The position numbers and the translations under genes are program-made. Positions 15,698 through 24,314 of a DNA stretch of 64,000 nt are shown piece by piece; the stretch's first letter is position 1; every line of letters starts with the position of its first letter. Under the pieces are notes generated by a model. The model made no database searches. It saw only the letters and a list, made by a program, of their open reading frames with translations, and was not told the origin of the DNA. This stretch comes from DATKZM01 sp035527975 (GTDB taxonomy: Bacteria; Pseudomonadota; Alphaproteobacteria; JAPULJ01): assembly GCA_035527975.1 (NCBI GenBank), contig DATKZM010000124.1:1-64000 (forward strand). The letters run 5' to 3'.

Positions 15698-17062
15698 TTA
15701 GGCACCGCCTGCGGCTGCCGTGTTGAGCGTCCAGACCGGCACGGTGCCGGAGCGTCCGCGCACCGCGGCGGTCTCTCCCTTCTTGAGACCGGCCAGCGCC
15801 GCGGTCTCGCCGGTTTCGCGCCGCACCGCCTCGACCGTGTCGTTGCTGACCACCAGCGGCGCGTCGATCTCACGGGTCAGCGTTTCCAGTCGCGCCGCGA
15901 CGTTCACGGTATCGCCGATCACCGCATATTCCAGGCGCCGCTCGTCGCCGATGTCGCCCATGACCGCAGGGCCGAAATGCAGGCCGATGCCGACCGCGAT
16001 GCTGCTTTCGCCGCGCGCGCCGCGTTCGCGGTTCCAGGCCTCGACGGCCTCGAGCATCGCGCGCCCACAGGTCAGCGCGCTGGTGGCGTCGCGTGTGCCG
16101 GTGCGCGGCGTGCCGAAGGTCGCCATGATGGCATCGCCGATATATTTGTCGACCGTGCCGCCATGGGCGAACACCTCGCCGGCCATGCGGGAATGAAAGT
16201 CGCGCAGCAGCGCGATCACCTTTTCCGGGGGCTGGTTTTCCGACAGCGACGTGAAGCCGACGATGTCGGCGAACAGCACCGCCACGTTCTGCTCGCGCAC
16301 CGCGCCCAGCGGCTCATCCTGATCGGCAAGTTCGTCGATCATGCCGGGAGAGAAATAGCGCGACAGGTTGGTCCGCGCCCGCTCGGCGCGCATCTGGCGG
16401 CTTACCAGGCGCTTGGAGCGCCAGACCGCTGTTGCCAGAATGCCCGCTGTGACGGCCATGATGAAGAACTCCTGGGTGCGCGCGCCGATGTCGATGAAGG
16501 TTGGCCCGTTGGCCATGCGCAGACGCTCGGCCATGGGCTGGGCTTCGAAGTTGGCTACGTCGTATTCGCTGATCATTCCAGGGAGCTGCAATGCCAGATA
16601 GACACCTGTCCCCCAGGCCAGGATCGCCGCCAGTCCAGCAAAGGCAACCACGCCGGGCGCGTAGCTGAACGCCATCAACGCCACCACCACGTAGAGGAAA
16701 TCGAAGTTGGGAAAACGGAAATTCTCGGCGATGGGAAATGCTTCGGCCATGAAAGGGTTGGGGTAGTGGATGATGAACGTGACCAGCGCCAGGTCTATTG
16801 CCACGAATACGTACTTGTGCCAGCGGGCGGTGTAGCGCGATCGCGCGACCAGGTATTGCAGGCTGCCGAAGGACGCGAAGACGACGGTCAAAGATGCCCA
16901 GTAGATGCCGGTCGGGCTGGGAAAGCGGAGCAGCAGATACGCAATGATGGCCGCGGATGCCGCAATGCGCACATACATCACGAGCCGCAAGGAGCGCAGT
17001 TCCTCCTTCACGAAGGCTGATCTCAGATGTGCGTTCTGCGCGGCGGCGACAGTGTCCGTCAT
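15698..17062 (-). CDS. Membrane-bound class III adenylate cyclase (copy 2 of tandem pair)
   Basis: 454 residues, the same plan as the downstream paralogue: about six N-terminal membrane helices, the linker TNLSRYFSPGMIDELAD, and a catalytic domain with FADIVGFTSLSE, DKYIGDAIMATFG and IGDTVNVAARLE all intact. The catalytic domains of the two copies are nearly identical over long stretches while the membrane halves differ, which suggests an old tandem duplication with conserved output and diverged input. The start ATG at 17062 has a strong SD (AAGGAGAT about 9 nt upstream). It is the first gene of the pair and divergent from the AIM24 gene. Confidence 0.9.
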   Translation of the reverse strand: MTDTVAAAQNAHLRSAFVKEELRSLRLVMYVRIAASAAIIAYLLLRFPSPTGIYWASLTVVFASFGSLQYLVARSRYTARWHKYVFVAIDLALVTFIIHYPNPFMAEAFPIAENFRFPNFDFLYVVVALMAFSYAPGVVAFAGLAAILAWGTGVYLALQLPGMISEYDVANFEAQPMAERLRMANGPTFIDIGARTQEFFIMAVTAGILATAVWRSKRLVSRQMRAERARTNLSRYFSPGMIDELADQDEPLGAVREQNVAVLFADIVGFTSLSENQPPEKVIALLRDFHSRMAGEVFAHGGTVDKYIGDAIMATFGTPRTGTRDATSALTCGRAMLEAVEAWNRERGARGESSIAVGIGLHFGPAVMGDIGDERRLEYAVIGDTVNVAARLETLTREIDAPLVVSNDTVEAVRRETGETAALAGLKKGETAAVRGRSGTVPVWTLNTAAAGGA

Positions 17063-17100
17063 TGAAGAGGATCTCCTTCGGGCACGGCCGGGCGGCGGCC

Positions 17101-17141
17101 GCGCTATCCATGCAATCGTCGGAGTGAACCATGGATGGCGC
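17101..17141. promoter_or_regulatory. Inverted repeat in the cyclase/AIM24 divergent spacer
   Basis: The arms GCGCTATCCATG (17101-17112) and CATGGATGGCGC (17130-17141) pair with one mismatch around a 17-nt loop. The repeat lies 39 bp upstream of the second cyclase gene and about 140 bp upstream of the AIM24 gene, in the only space available for their promoters. It could be a dimeric operator; no known regulator consensus was recognised. Confidence 0.4.
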
Positions 17142-17282
17142 TGCGACCGGGAGTCCAGCCCTGCTTTCTTGCCGCTTGGGCAGCGTCCCAGATTGGCGTT
17201 GATCGGCGCAGATGCCCATGCGATTTGAAGAAGCCGAACGGATTAGCCGCCGGTCGAAGCCAGCCGACTGAAGGGAGCGAAA

Positions 17283-18077
17283 ATGTCCACCGCCGACGAA
17301 ATCGATTTTGAAATTCTGGGACAGGAAATGCAGTTCGTCGAGATCGAACTCGATCCTGGCGAGAGCGCGATCTCCGAGGCCGGGGCAATGATGTACAAGC
17401 ACCCCAATATCGAGATGGCGACCATCTTCGGCGATGGCGGCGGCCAGGATGGCGGCTTCATGGGCAAGCTCTTGGGCGCCGGCAAGCGCGTGCTGACAGG
17501 CGAGAGCCTGTTCATGACGGTCTTCACGCACAACGGCACGGGCAAGGCGCGGGTCGCATTCGGCGCGCCCTATCCGGGCACCATCCTCGCGCTCGACCTC
17601 GACGCTGTCGGTGGCACGCTGATCTGCCAGAAGGACGCGTTTCTGGCCGCCGCCAAGGGCGTGTCGGTCGGTATCGCCTTCCAGAAGAAGATCCTGACCG
17701 GCCTCTTCGGCGGTGAGGGCTTTATTCTGCAAAAGCTCGAGGGCGACGGCATGGTCTTCGTCCATGTCGGCGGTACCTTGCTTGAGCGCACCCTGGGCCC
17801 CGGCGAGGAGCTTCATGTCGACACGGGCTGCCTGGCCGCGATGACATCCGACGTCACCTACGACGTCACCGCCGTGGGCGGCGTCAAAAGCATGATCTTC
17901 GGCGGCGAGGGCGTCTTCTTCGCGCGGCTCACCGGGCCCGGCAAGGTCTGGATCCAGAGCCTGCCGTTCTCGCGTCTGGCCGGCCGTATGCTCGCCGCGG
18001 CTCCCGGCGCCGGCGGCCGCAGCAAGGGCGAGGGATCGGTGCTTGGCGGCCTTGGCAACATCGTGATGGGCGACTGA
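17283..18077 (+). CDS. AIM24 / TIGR00266 family protein
   Basis: 264 residues of the AIM24 beta-trefoil-like family. It has the typical opening with FEILGQEMQFVEIELDPGE, the SEAGAMMYK motif, a GGG-rich loop, LTGESLFMTVFTHNG, and the later GPGEELHVDTGCLAAMT and VGGVKSMIFGGEG repeats. Functions of bacterial members are mostly unknown. The start ATG at 17283 has GGGAG just upstream. It stands alone between the divergent cyclase pair and aspS. Confidence 0.9.
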   Translation: MSTADEIDFEILGQEMQFVEIELDPGESAISEAGAMMYKHPNIEMATIFGDGGGQDGGFMGKLLGAGKRVLTGESLFMTVFTHNGTGKARVAFGAPYPGTILALDLDAVGGTLICQKDAFLAAAKGVSVGIAFQKKILTGLFGGEGFILQKLEGDGMVFVHVGGTLLERTLGPGEELHVDTGCLAAMTSDVTYDVTAVGGVKSMIFGGEGVFFARLTGPGKVWIQSLPFSRLAGRMLAAAPGAGGRSKGEGSVLGGLGNIVMGD

Positions 18078-18098
18078 TCCAGCCTCGACCCGGTGCGG

Positions 18099-18141
18099 CA
18101 CACCGTTGGGCGATTGTTGACAAACGCCGCCCATCGGTGTG
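18099..18141 (+). promoter_or_regulatory. Candidate aspS promoter inside an inverted repeat
   Basis: Arms CACACCGTTGGGCG (18099-18112) and CGCCCATCGGTGTG (18128-18141) pair with one mismatch. The loop contains TTGACA (18117-18122), a perfect sigma70 -35 hexamer, and the right arm would be the spacer before a weak -10 (GCTTAT, about 18 bp on). A transcript starting upstream would fold this into a hairpin; a protein dimer binding it would block the -35. Either an AIM24 terminator or aspS control is possible. Confidence 0.45.
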
Positions 18142-18239
18142 CTTATCGCGCCGGTACGCGCCCAATCCCGACACATGCCGGACCCGGGCGCATGACCGCC
18201 CGATAACCTCACCCCACGCTCTCCTGGCCGAAGGCCCTT

Positions 18240-20039
18240 ATGCATCCCTACCGCACTCATGATTGCGCCGAGCTGCGCCCCGAGCACACCGGCACGAAAG
18301 CGCGGCTTTCGGGCTGGGTTCATGTCAAGCGCGACCACGGCAACCTGCTCTTCGTCGATTTGCGCGACCATCACGGGCTGACGCAATGCGTCATCGACGT
18401 CGAGAGCCCACTCTTCAAGGATGTCGAGGGGGTTCGCGTTGAAAGCGTCATCACCGTCACCGGCACGGTGGTCGAGCGCAGCGCCGAGACGGCGAACCCC
18501 AAGCACCCGACCGGGCAGGTCGAGCTCCGCATCGAGGAGCTGACGGTGGAGAGCGCGGCCGAGGTCCTGCCGGTGCTCGTTGCCTCCGACGAGGAGGCGG
18601 GCGAGGAGGTGCGCCTGCGTCACCGCTTCATCGATCTTCGCCGCGAGAAGATGCAGCGCAACATCATCCTGCGTTCCAACGTTATCTCTTCGATCCGCCG
18701 GCGCATGATCGAGCAGGGTTTCCACGAGTTCCAGACGCCGATCCTGACCGCCAGCTCGCCGGAGGGTGCGCGGGACTATCTGGTGCCGTCGCGCATCCAT
18801 CCGGGATCGTTCTACGCGTTGCCCCAGGCGCCGCAGATGTTCAAGCAGCTGCTGATGATTGCCGGCTTTGAGAAGTACTTCCAGATTGCGCCGTGCTTCC
18901 GCGACGAGGACGCGCGCGCCGACCGCAGCCCGGGCGAGTTCTATCAGCTCGATTTCGAGATGTCCTTCGTAACGCAAGACGATGTCTTCGCCGCAATCGA
19001 ACCGGTGTTGTCGGGGCTGTTCGAAGAGTTCGCGGACGGCCGCGAGGTCACCAAGCCGCCATTCCCGCGCATCGCCTACGCCGATGCGATGCTGAAATAC
19101 GGCTCCGACAAGCCCGATCTGCGCAACCCCATCACCATCGCCGATGCCACCGCCGCGTGGGACGGCACCGACTTCAAGATCTTTGCCGGTGCGATTGCGA
19201 AAGGCGCGGTGGTCCGCGCCATTCCCGCGCCGGGTGCGGCCGCCCAGCCGCGCAGCTTCTTCGACAAGCTCAACGACTGGGCCCGCGCCGAGGGCATGGG
19301 CGGGCTCGGTTACATCATTTTCGACGGCGGCGAAGGAAAAGGCCCGATCGCCAAGTTCCTAGACGCCGAGCGCACCGCTGCGTTGATGAAGGCTGCCGGT
19401 GTCGGGGACGGCGATGCGGTCTTCTTCGTATGCCAGGACAAGGGCGAGGCGGAGAAATTCGCTGGCATCGCTCGCGACCGCATCTGCGACGAGCTTGGCC
19501 TGCGCGCCGACAAAGGATTCACGTTTTGCTGGATCGTCGACTATCCGCTCTACGAGCGCGACGCCGAGACCGGCGCGATCGAGTTCAGCCACAACCCGTT
19601 CTCGATGCCCCAGGGCGGCATGGAGGCGCTGGAAACCAAGGACCCGCTCGATATCCTTGCCTATCAGTACGACATCGTCTGCAACGGCGTGGAGCTCAGC
19701 TCCGGCGCGATCCGGAACCACCGTCCGGAGATCATGGTCAAGGCCTTCGAGATCGCGGGCTATTCGCGCGAGGTGCTGGAAAGCCGCTTTGCCGGCCTGC
19801 TGAACGCGCTCAAATTCGGCGCCCCGCCGCATGGCGGCTCGGCGCCGGGAATCGACCGCATCGTCATGCTGCTCGCCGACGAGCCGAATATCCGCGAGGT
19901 AATTGCCTTCCCGATGAACCAGCAAGCTCAGGACCTGATGATGGGCGCGCCGTCGCCCGTCGAGCCCGCGCGGTTGCGCGAGCTACACTTGAAGCTCGAT
20001 CTTCCAAAACAAAAGACAAAAGAAACCAAGCCACAATAA
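18240..20039 (+). CDS. aspS: Aspartyl-tRNA synthetase, probably non-discriminating (AspRS/AsnRS-type)
   Basis: 599 residues of the bacterial class IIb type: N-terminal OB anticodon domain, motif 2 (FRDEDARADRSPGEFYQLD), the large GAD insertion (about 280-420) and motif 3 (GGSAPGIDRIVML). It charges tRNA-Asp. In the OB fold it reads KRDHGN; a His at this position is typical of non-discriminating AspRS such as that of Pseudomonas, where E. coli has Leu, so it probably also makes Asp-tRNA-Asn for the GatCAB amidotransferase encoded at 51-55 kb. The C-terminus ends in a short Lys-rich tail. Confidence 0.95.
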   Translation: MHPYRTHDCAELRPEHTGTKARLSGWVHVKRDHGNLLFVDLRDHHGLTQCVIDVESPLFKDVEGVRVESVITVTGTVVERSAETANPKHPTGQVELRIEELTVESAAEVLPVLVASDEEAGEEVRLRHRFIDLRREKMQRNIILRSNVISSIRRRMIEQGFHEFQTPILTASSPEGARDYLVPSRIHPGSFYALPQAPQMFKQLLMIAGFEKYFQIAPCFRDEDARADRSPGEFYQLDFEMSFVTQDDVFAAIEPVLSGLFEEFADGREVTKPPFPRIAYADAMLKYGSDKPDLRNPITIADATAAWDGTDFKIFAGAIAKGAVVRAIPAPGAAAQPRSFFDKLNDWARAEGMGGLGYIIFDGGEGKGPIAKFLDAERTAALMKAAGVGDGDAVFFVCQDKGEAEKFAGIARDRICDELGLRADKGFTFCWIVDYPLYERDAETGAIEFSHNPFSMPQGGMEALETKDPLDILAYQYDIVCNGVELSSGAIRNHRPEIMVKAFEIAGYSREVLESRFAGLLNALKFGAPPHGGSAPGIDRIVMLLADEPNIREVIAFPMNQQAQDLMMGAPSPVEPARLRELHLKLDLPKQKTKETKPQ

Positions 20040-20123
20040 AGGCCCAAAAGAAATTCGAAGAAATTGCTTGAATTAAGAAAAAATCAAGCGATACTTCGCG
20101 CGAATCAGCTTTTGAGGCCTGTA

Positions 20124-21032
20124 GTGCGACCTATAACGTTTCCTGTTCTACTCGTAGTGTTGAGCGGATGCGCGGGACTGGCGATTCCGCCGGGGCTGAC
20201 GATTGCATCTTACGCGGTCGACGGCGCCAGCTATCTTGGGTCCGGCAAGAGCCTGACAGACCATATGCTCTCCGATCTGGCTGGCCGTGATTGCGCAACC
20301 TGGCGCATCGTAAAAAGTCGGCCGATCTGCCACGACTTCACCCCCGAAGAAGTCGCCACGCGTAAAAGGAACAGGGACGGTATCCGCCACAACGTCGGTC
20401 ATGGCTATATCGCGACCAGCCTCGATGGGTTCGATCTGAACGACGGCACCGCCGTTGCCGCGAATACCAAAGTCGCGGCGAATACGAAAATCAGCGCGGA
20501 AGCGCTGGTGCAGTCAGGGCGACGCGAGCCTGCGCCCCTCAGGCATGAAGTGCCGAAGGCCGCGCCGAAACCGGTTATCCAGCAGCCCGCATCTCCGGCG
20601 GTGAGGCGCGAGGATCTGCCGGCGGCGGGCAAGGCAGCCCCCAAGCCGCTCGCCCGGCACCGGGCAAGTCCGGCGAAAGCACGGCGCGCGCATAATTTGC
20701 GTCCGGCGGCGACGGCAAGCCGCTATCTGGTCTTCGGCAGTTTCCGCCGCCGCGGCGAAGCGACGCGCTTCGCCGGCCGGCATGCGGTCATGAAGCCTGT
20801 GGTCCTGGCAGTTAAGGTCCGCGGCAAACGATATTACCGGGTCGTGGTTCGGCCCGGCGGCCGCCAGGCGCTCACCGAAGCGCGGCACACGTTGCGCCGC
20901 AACGGCGTCAAGGGTGCGTACACCATGCGGATCTGCCGCCCTGGCCCGGCCGCCTCGCATTGCATGAGGCCGGTCGATTTCACCAATGATGGGAGCGGCC
21001 CGGCGGCCCGTCCCAGCGTGGGTGGCAGCTAG
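20124..21032 (+). CDS. Putative SPOR-domain lipoprotein
   Basis: 302 residues if it starts at the GTG at 20124, chosen because GAGG lies just upstream and the result is a compact lipoprotein signal (RPITFPVLLVVLSGCAG) with a lipobox LSGC. An in-frame TTG at 20064 would add 20 residues. The middle (about residues 110-205) is Ala/Pro/Lys-rich and disordered. The C-terminal segment from about 207 (RYLVFGSFRRRGEATRFAG ... YYRVVVRPGG) has the pattern of a SPOR domain, which binds denuded septal peptidoglycan. The N-terminal region with two Cys is not recognised. It follows aspS by 84 bp. Confidence 0.65.
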   Translation: MRPITFPVLLVVLSGCAGLAIPPGLTIASYAVDGASYLGSGKSLTDHMLSDLAGRDCATWRIVKSRPICHDFTPEEVATRKRNRDGIRHNVGHGYIATSLDGFDLNDGTAVAANTKVAANTKISAEALVQSGRREPAPLRHEVPKAAPKPVIQQPASPAVRREDLPAAGKAAPKPLARHRASPAKARRAHNLRPAATASRYLVFGSFRRRGEATRFAGRHAVMKPVVLAVKVRGKRYYRVVVRPGGRQALTEARHTLRRNGVKGAYTMRICRPGPAASHCMRPVDFTNDGSGPAARPSVGGS

Positions 21033-21099
21033 GGTATCGCCGGACCCATTGCGCCGGCACCGGGCTTTGCGCCCTCAATCTTCAATCTGATCCCCATCG

Positions 21100-21165
21100 C
21101 GCGCCTGCGCATTTCATGCCACGCGCCTGCGCATTTCACGCCGCGCGCCCGCGTATTCCGGTTTG
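21100..21165. repeat. 22-bp tandem repeat, about 2.5 copies
   Basis: The unit CGCGCCTGCGCATTTCATGCC (plus one base) starts at 21100 and recurs at 21122 with two changes; a diverged third copy starts at 21144. The array sits in the 326-bp gap between the SPOR gene and eipB. No gene is visible in that gap, and nothing links the array to a known site. Confidence 0.7.
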
Positions 21166-21217
21166 CACGGATGCGCGGGGGAGTCTGGTCGTCATCGCCC
21201 CATTACTGCCGTAGTCG

Positions 21218-21245
21218 CAATCTGATACTATCAATCTGATACTAT
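21218..21245. repeat. 14-bp direct repeat upstream of eipB
   Basis: CAATCTGATACTAT occurs twice head to tail (21218-21231 and 21232-21245), ending 113 bp before the eipB start. Each copy contains GATACTAT, similar to a sigma70 -10 element, so the promoter of eipB may have been duplicated. That reading is inference. Confidence 0.65.
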
Positions 21246-21358
21246 GATGCCGGCACAAGGGTTGCTGCCCGCGCTCGATGTCTGTTCTGGATGATCGCTC
21301 GATTGAAGCCGTCTTCTTGGCCGCTCCTGAAATGACCATTTGAAGGAACCATAAAAGC

Positions 21359-22204
21359 ATGCCAATCACGCGCCTTCAGTACCCGCCGCGTTCCACCGTT
21401 GCCGTCACGCTGTTGCTCGGCGGCGTTGCCGTGCTTCTTCAGCCCGCCGTTGCCGCGGCCGTCGATACGGCTCCACACCGCGCCGCCTATACCTTCACGC
21501 TCAATTCGTCCAAGCGGACTTCCGGGATCGTCGATGTCGGCGGAGGCATGTCCTACGAGATCGTCGATTCCTGCGACGGCTGGACCGTCAACCAGCGCAT
21601 CCTTTTGCGCATGATCAACCGCCGCAATCTGGAAATCCTCTCGGTCACCAACTATTCGAGCTGGGAATCCAAGGACGGGCGGCGCTTCCGCTTCAACTCG
21701 CGAACCACCCGGAACGGCAGCCTGCGGGAGCGCTACCGGGGCACCGCTACGATCAACGCGGACGACACCGGTCTGGCCGTTTACACACAGCCCAAGCCGC
21801 TGCGCATGCGGCTGCCAAAGGGCTCGATCTTCCCGACCGCCCATTCGGAGCTGATTGTTCGGCGCGCGCAGGCCGGTCAGACCTTCACCTGGCGGATCCT
21901 CTTTGACGGGACCACCGACGAGGGCCCCTACGGTGTCAGCGCCGTGGCAGGCAGGGCGCGGGGGACGGCCAGCGGCGACGAGGCCGAAATTCAAAAGGTC
22001 GTTGGCCGCCAGGGCGTCGGAAAGTACTGGCCCGTTTCGCTCGCTTTCTTCCCGAATGCCAGCTCCAAGGCGGTTCCCGAATACGAGCTCCGGGTGGGCA
22101 TGCACGCCAATTCGATCGCGCGTTGGCTGGTCATGGACTACGGCAACTTCGTCATCGACGCGCGCCTGGCCAAGTTCCAGTCTCTGCCCAGGGCGAAGTG
22201 CTGA
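21359..22204 (+). CDS. eipB: EipB-like periplasmic envelope-integrity protein (DUF1849)
   Basis: 281 residues with a signal peptide (hydrophobic stretch at about 14-34 ending in AVAAAV). The mature part follows the DUF1849/EipB pattern: HRAAYTF, a GGGMSYEIVDSCDGWTVNQR block, repeated beta strands, YGVSAVAG, and a C-terminal Cys at the end (RAKC). In the Brucella protein the two conserved Cys form a disulfide that ties the ends of a spiral beta-sheet; both are present here (in VDSCDGW and as the last residue). EipB maintains envelope stability in Brucella. The likely start is ATG at 21359 after GAAGGAACC. Confidence 0.88.
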   Translation: MPITRLQYPPRSTVAVTLLLGGVAVLLQPAVAAAVDTAPHRAAYTFTLNSSKRTSGIVDVGGGMSYEIVDSCDGWTVNQRILLRMINRRNLEILSVTNYSSWESKDGRRFRFNSRTTRNGSLRERYRGTATINADDTGLAVYTQPKPLRMRLPKGSIFPTAHSELIVRRAQAGQTFTWRILFDGTTDEGPYGVSAVAGRARGTASGDEAEIQKVVGRQGVGKYWPVSLAFFPNASSKAVPEYELRVGMHANSIARWLVMDYGNFVIDARLAKFQSLPRAKC

Positions 22205-22227
22205 GCCGATCCTGGCGGGGAACACCC

Positions 22228-22998
22228 GTGCCCATCCTTCGCGCCTTTGTTGCCGCCGGTTCTTTGGCGCTGGCGTCAGTCGTCGGCCTCGGATCTGTGG
22301 GGGCGGCGGATAAATACTTTATCAGGGCTTGGGAGTGTCAGAAGCTCGCGGCGGGATAAACCACCAAGCTCGGTCGCCATTTGGCCACGTGTATCGTTCG
22401 GCTCAATACTGAGGGGGGCGGAGGAATCTTGCTCCTGCGTCTCTACGGCAAGAAGACGCGCGGTTGGTTCGAGGTCCGCAACGCCACCTTCGCCCGGCGC
22501 GGCAAGCCAGCCTTCCAGCACTTCGCGTTCAAGACCGGTGACGATGCGGAGGTCATGCCCGGCGTCGGCTGGGTCGACAACAACCGCGATTATATCGAAA
22601 CACGGGACATGAATTTCGATGGCCACTACGACTTCCGGATCGGCGCCCGGCAGGCGGCAGGGCCGAACTGGGGTTGGGTTCATTTCCTGTGGGACCCTAA
22701 ACGCAAGCGCTTCTACCGCAGCCGCAAGCTTGATGAAGTCGCGACATCGACTGCGAAATTCGACGAGAAGCGGAAAGAAGTATCCAATTGGACCCGCTCG
22801 AATTCTTGCTTTGGCCACGCTTCAGGATCGCAATGCCGCTGCCTGGGTTACCGGCGCGGCTATCGCTGGAAAAAGGGCAAATTGACCCTGGCGTGGCACG
22901 AGCAGGACGAAACTTGTGGGAAGACCTGCACCCATGTCCGCCGCCGGTATCGCGATGGCAAGCGCAGCAGGATCGAGCGGACACCTTGCCGTAACTAG
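22228..22998 (+). pseudogene. Secreted protein gene split by one in-frame TAA
   Basis: A GTG at 22228 (SD GCGGGG) opens a signal peptide (RAFVAAGSLALASVVGLGSVGAA) followed by DKYFIRAWECQKLAAG, then a TAA at 22357-22359 (codon 44). The same frame continues without other stops to 22998 with a coherent protein body: WFEVRNATFARR, DMNFDGHYDFRIGARQ (a Asp/Asn-rich Ca-binding-like loop also seen in XAC2610-type proteins), and a Cys-rich C-terminus. The body has no proper start or export signal of its own, so a single nonsense mutation (or a sequencing error) is the simplest reading. The gene overlaps no other and follows eipB by 23 bp. Confidence 0.75.
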
Positions 22999-23037
22999 CG
23001 CTGCGCCGTTCGACTGGCATAATCTCGACTAACCACG

Positions 23038-24300
23038 TCACCTCGACCGCAACCCGCGCCCCTTGCCAATCGCGTCTGCGCCCAGCTTGTCTCGTACCGA
23101 ATCGATCACCCGCTCGACCCGGGCCCGTTTGCCGGCGTCTGGATCAAGCAGATCGGGCGGGTCGGCACGGCTTGCGTCGGTCAGTGCGCTGGTGCCGATC
23201 CCGATCAGCCGATAGGCGGTGCCGTCGGTCTCGCGCTCCAGCAGTGCCGCGCCGGCCCGAAACAGAACCTCGGCGAGCTGGGTTGGGGCCTCCAGAGTGG
23301 TTGCCCGGGTGCGGCTGCGAAAATCGGTACTCTTGAGCTTGAGGGTCACCGTGCCGCCAGCCAGGTCTTTGGCCTTGAGGCGCGAGGAGACCCTCTCGCA
23401 GAGCCGCCAGAGCCGGGTCTTCAGTGTTTCCAGATCGGCATGGTCCTCGTTGAAGGTGGTCTCCGCCGAAACGCTCTTGGCGGCGCCATGCGGGGTGACG
23501 CGGCGGGTGTCCTCGCCGCGGCAGAACCAATAGAGCCGCCTGCCCATGGCGCCGTAGCGCGCGATTAGCGCCGCCTCGTCGAAGGCCCGAAGCTGGCCGA
23601 TCGTGCGGATGCCGCCGGCATGAAGTTTCTTCTGCAGCGCCGGGCCGACGCCCCAGATCAGCGAGATCGGCTGCTCGGCCAGAAAGCTTCCCGATTCGGC
23701 GCGGCCGATCACCGCAAAGCCGCGGGGCTTGTCGAGGTCGGAGGCGATCTTGGCGAGCGATTTGTTGTATGAGAGACCGACCGAGGCGGTGACCCCGATT
23801 TCGTCCTCGATGCGGCGGATCAGGCGGACCAGCGTGCGTGCCGGGCTGGCGCCGTGCAGGCGCTCGGTGCCGGACAGGTCGAGGAACGCCTCGTCGATCG
23901 AGAGCGGCTCCACCAAGGGCGTCGCCTCCTGCATCAATGCCCGCACCTGACGCCCGACCCCGACATATTTCGCCATGTCCGGTTTGATTACGACGGCGTC
24001 GGGGCAGGCCTTGAGCGCCTTGAACATCGGCATCGCCGAGCGGATCCCGTAGGTCCGCGCCGCATAGCATGCTGCCGACACCACGCCCCGTGTCGCGCCG
24101 CCTACGATTACGGGCTTGTCCGCCAGGCTCGGATCGTCGCGCTTTTCGACCGCGGCGTAAAAGGCATCGCAGTCGATATGGGCAATCGTGAGCTCGTCGA
24201 GCTCGGGATGGGCGACGATCCGCCGGCCGCGGCAGGCGGGGCAGCGCTCGGGCGGCGGCGCATCGAGGATCGCCGCGCAATCGCGGCATAAGCCGCTCAT
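23038..24300 (-). CDS. dinB: DNA polymerase IV (Y family) with N-terminal Cys motif
   Basis: About 420 residues; a translesion polymerase. The Y-family signature is intact: IAHIDCDAFYAAVE with the first metal Asp, the YAARTYGIRSAMPM finger segment, and LSIDEAFLDLSG with the catalytic Asp-Glu. Before this there is a short Cys motif CRDC-x10-CPAC, a possible zinc ribbon seen in some alphaproteobacterial DinB proteins. A little-finger domain follows to the end. The start is ATG at 24300, which overlaps by 4 nt the stop of a five-codon minicistron that in turn overlaps the stop of the ROK kinase gene, so expression is coupled to that gene. Confidence 0.93.
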   Translation of the reverse strand: MSGLCRDCAAILDAPPPERCPACRGRRIVAHPELDELTIAHIDCDAFYAAVEKRDDPSLADKPVIVGGATRGVVSAACYAARTYGIRSAMPMFKALKACPDAVVIKPDMAKYVGVGRQVRALMQEATPLVEPLSIDEAFLDLSGTERLHGASPARTLVRLIRRIEDEIGVTASVGLSYNKSLAKIASDLDKPRGFAVIGRAESGSFLAEQPISLIWGVGPALQKKLHAGGIRTIGQLRAFDEAALIARYGAMGRRLYWFCRGEDTRRVTPHGAAKSVSAETTFNEDHADLETLKTRLWRLCERVSSRLKAKDLAGGTVTLKLKSTDFRSRTRATTLEAPTQLAEVLFRAGAALLERETDGTAYRLIGIGTSALTDASRADPPDLLDPDAGKRARVERVIDSVRDKLGADAIGKGRGLRSR

Positions 24301-24314
24301 CTTGGGGCGCTCAT
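24297..24314 (-). other. Five-codon minicistron linking the ROK kinase gene to dinB
   Basis: On the minus strand the ROK gene ends in ATGA: its TGA (24313-24311) overlaps an ATG at 24314. That ATG opens MSAPR and stops at TGA 24299-24297, inside the ATGA that starts dinB (ATG at 24300). The two ATG codons are 14 bp apart and both are followed by AGCG, so the second looks like a duplicate of the first junction. The same arrangement with the same 14-bp period is found six times over before the pyrC-like gene. Confidence 0.6.
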
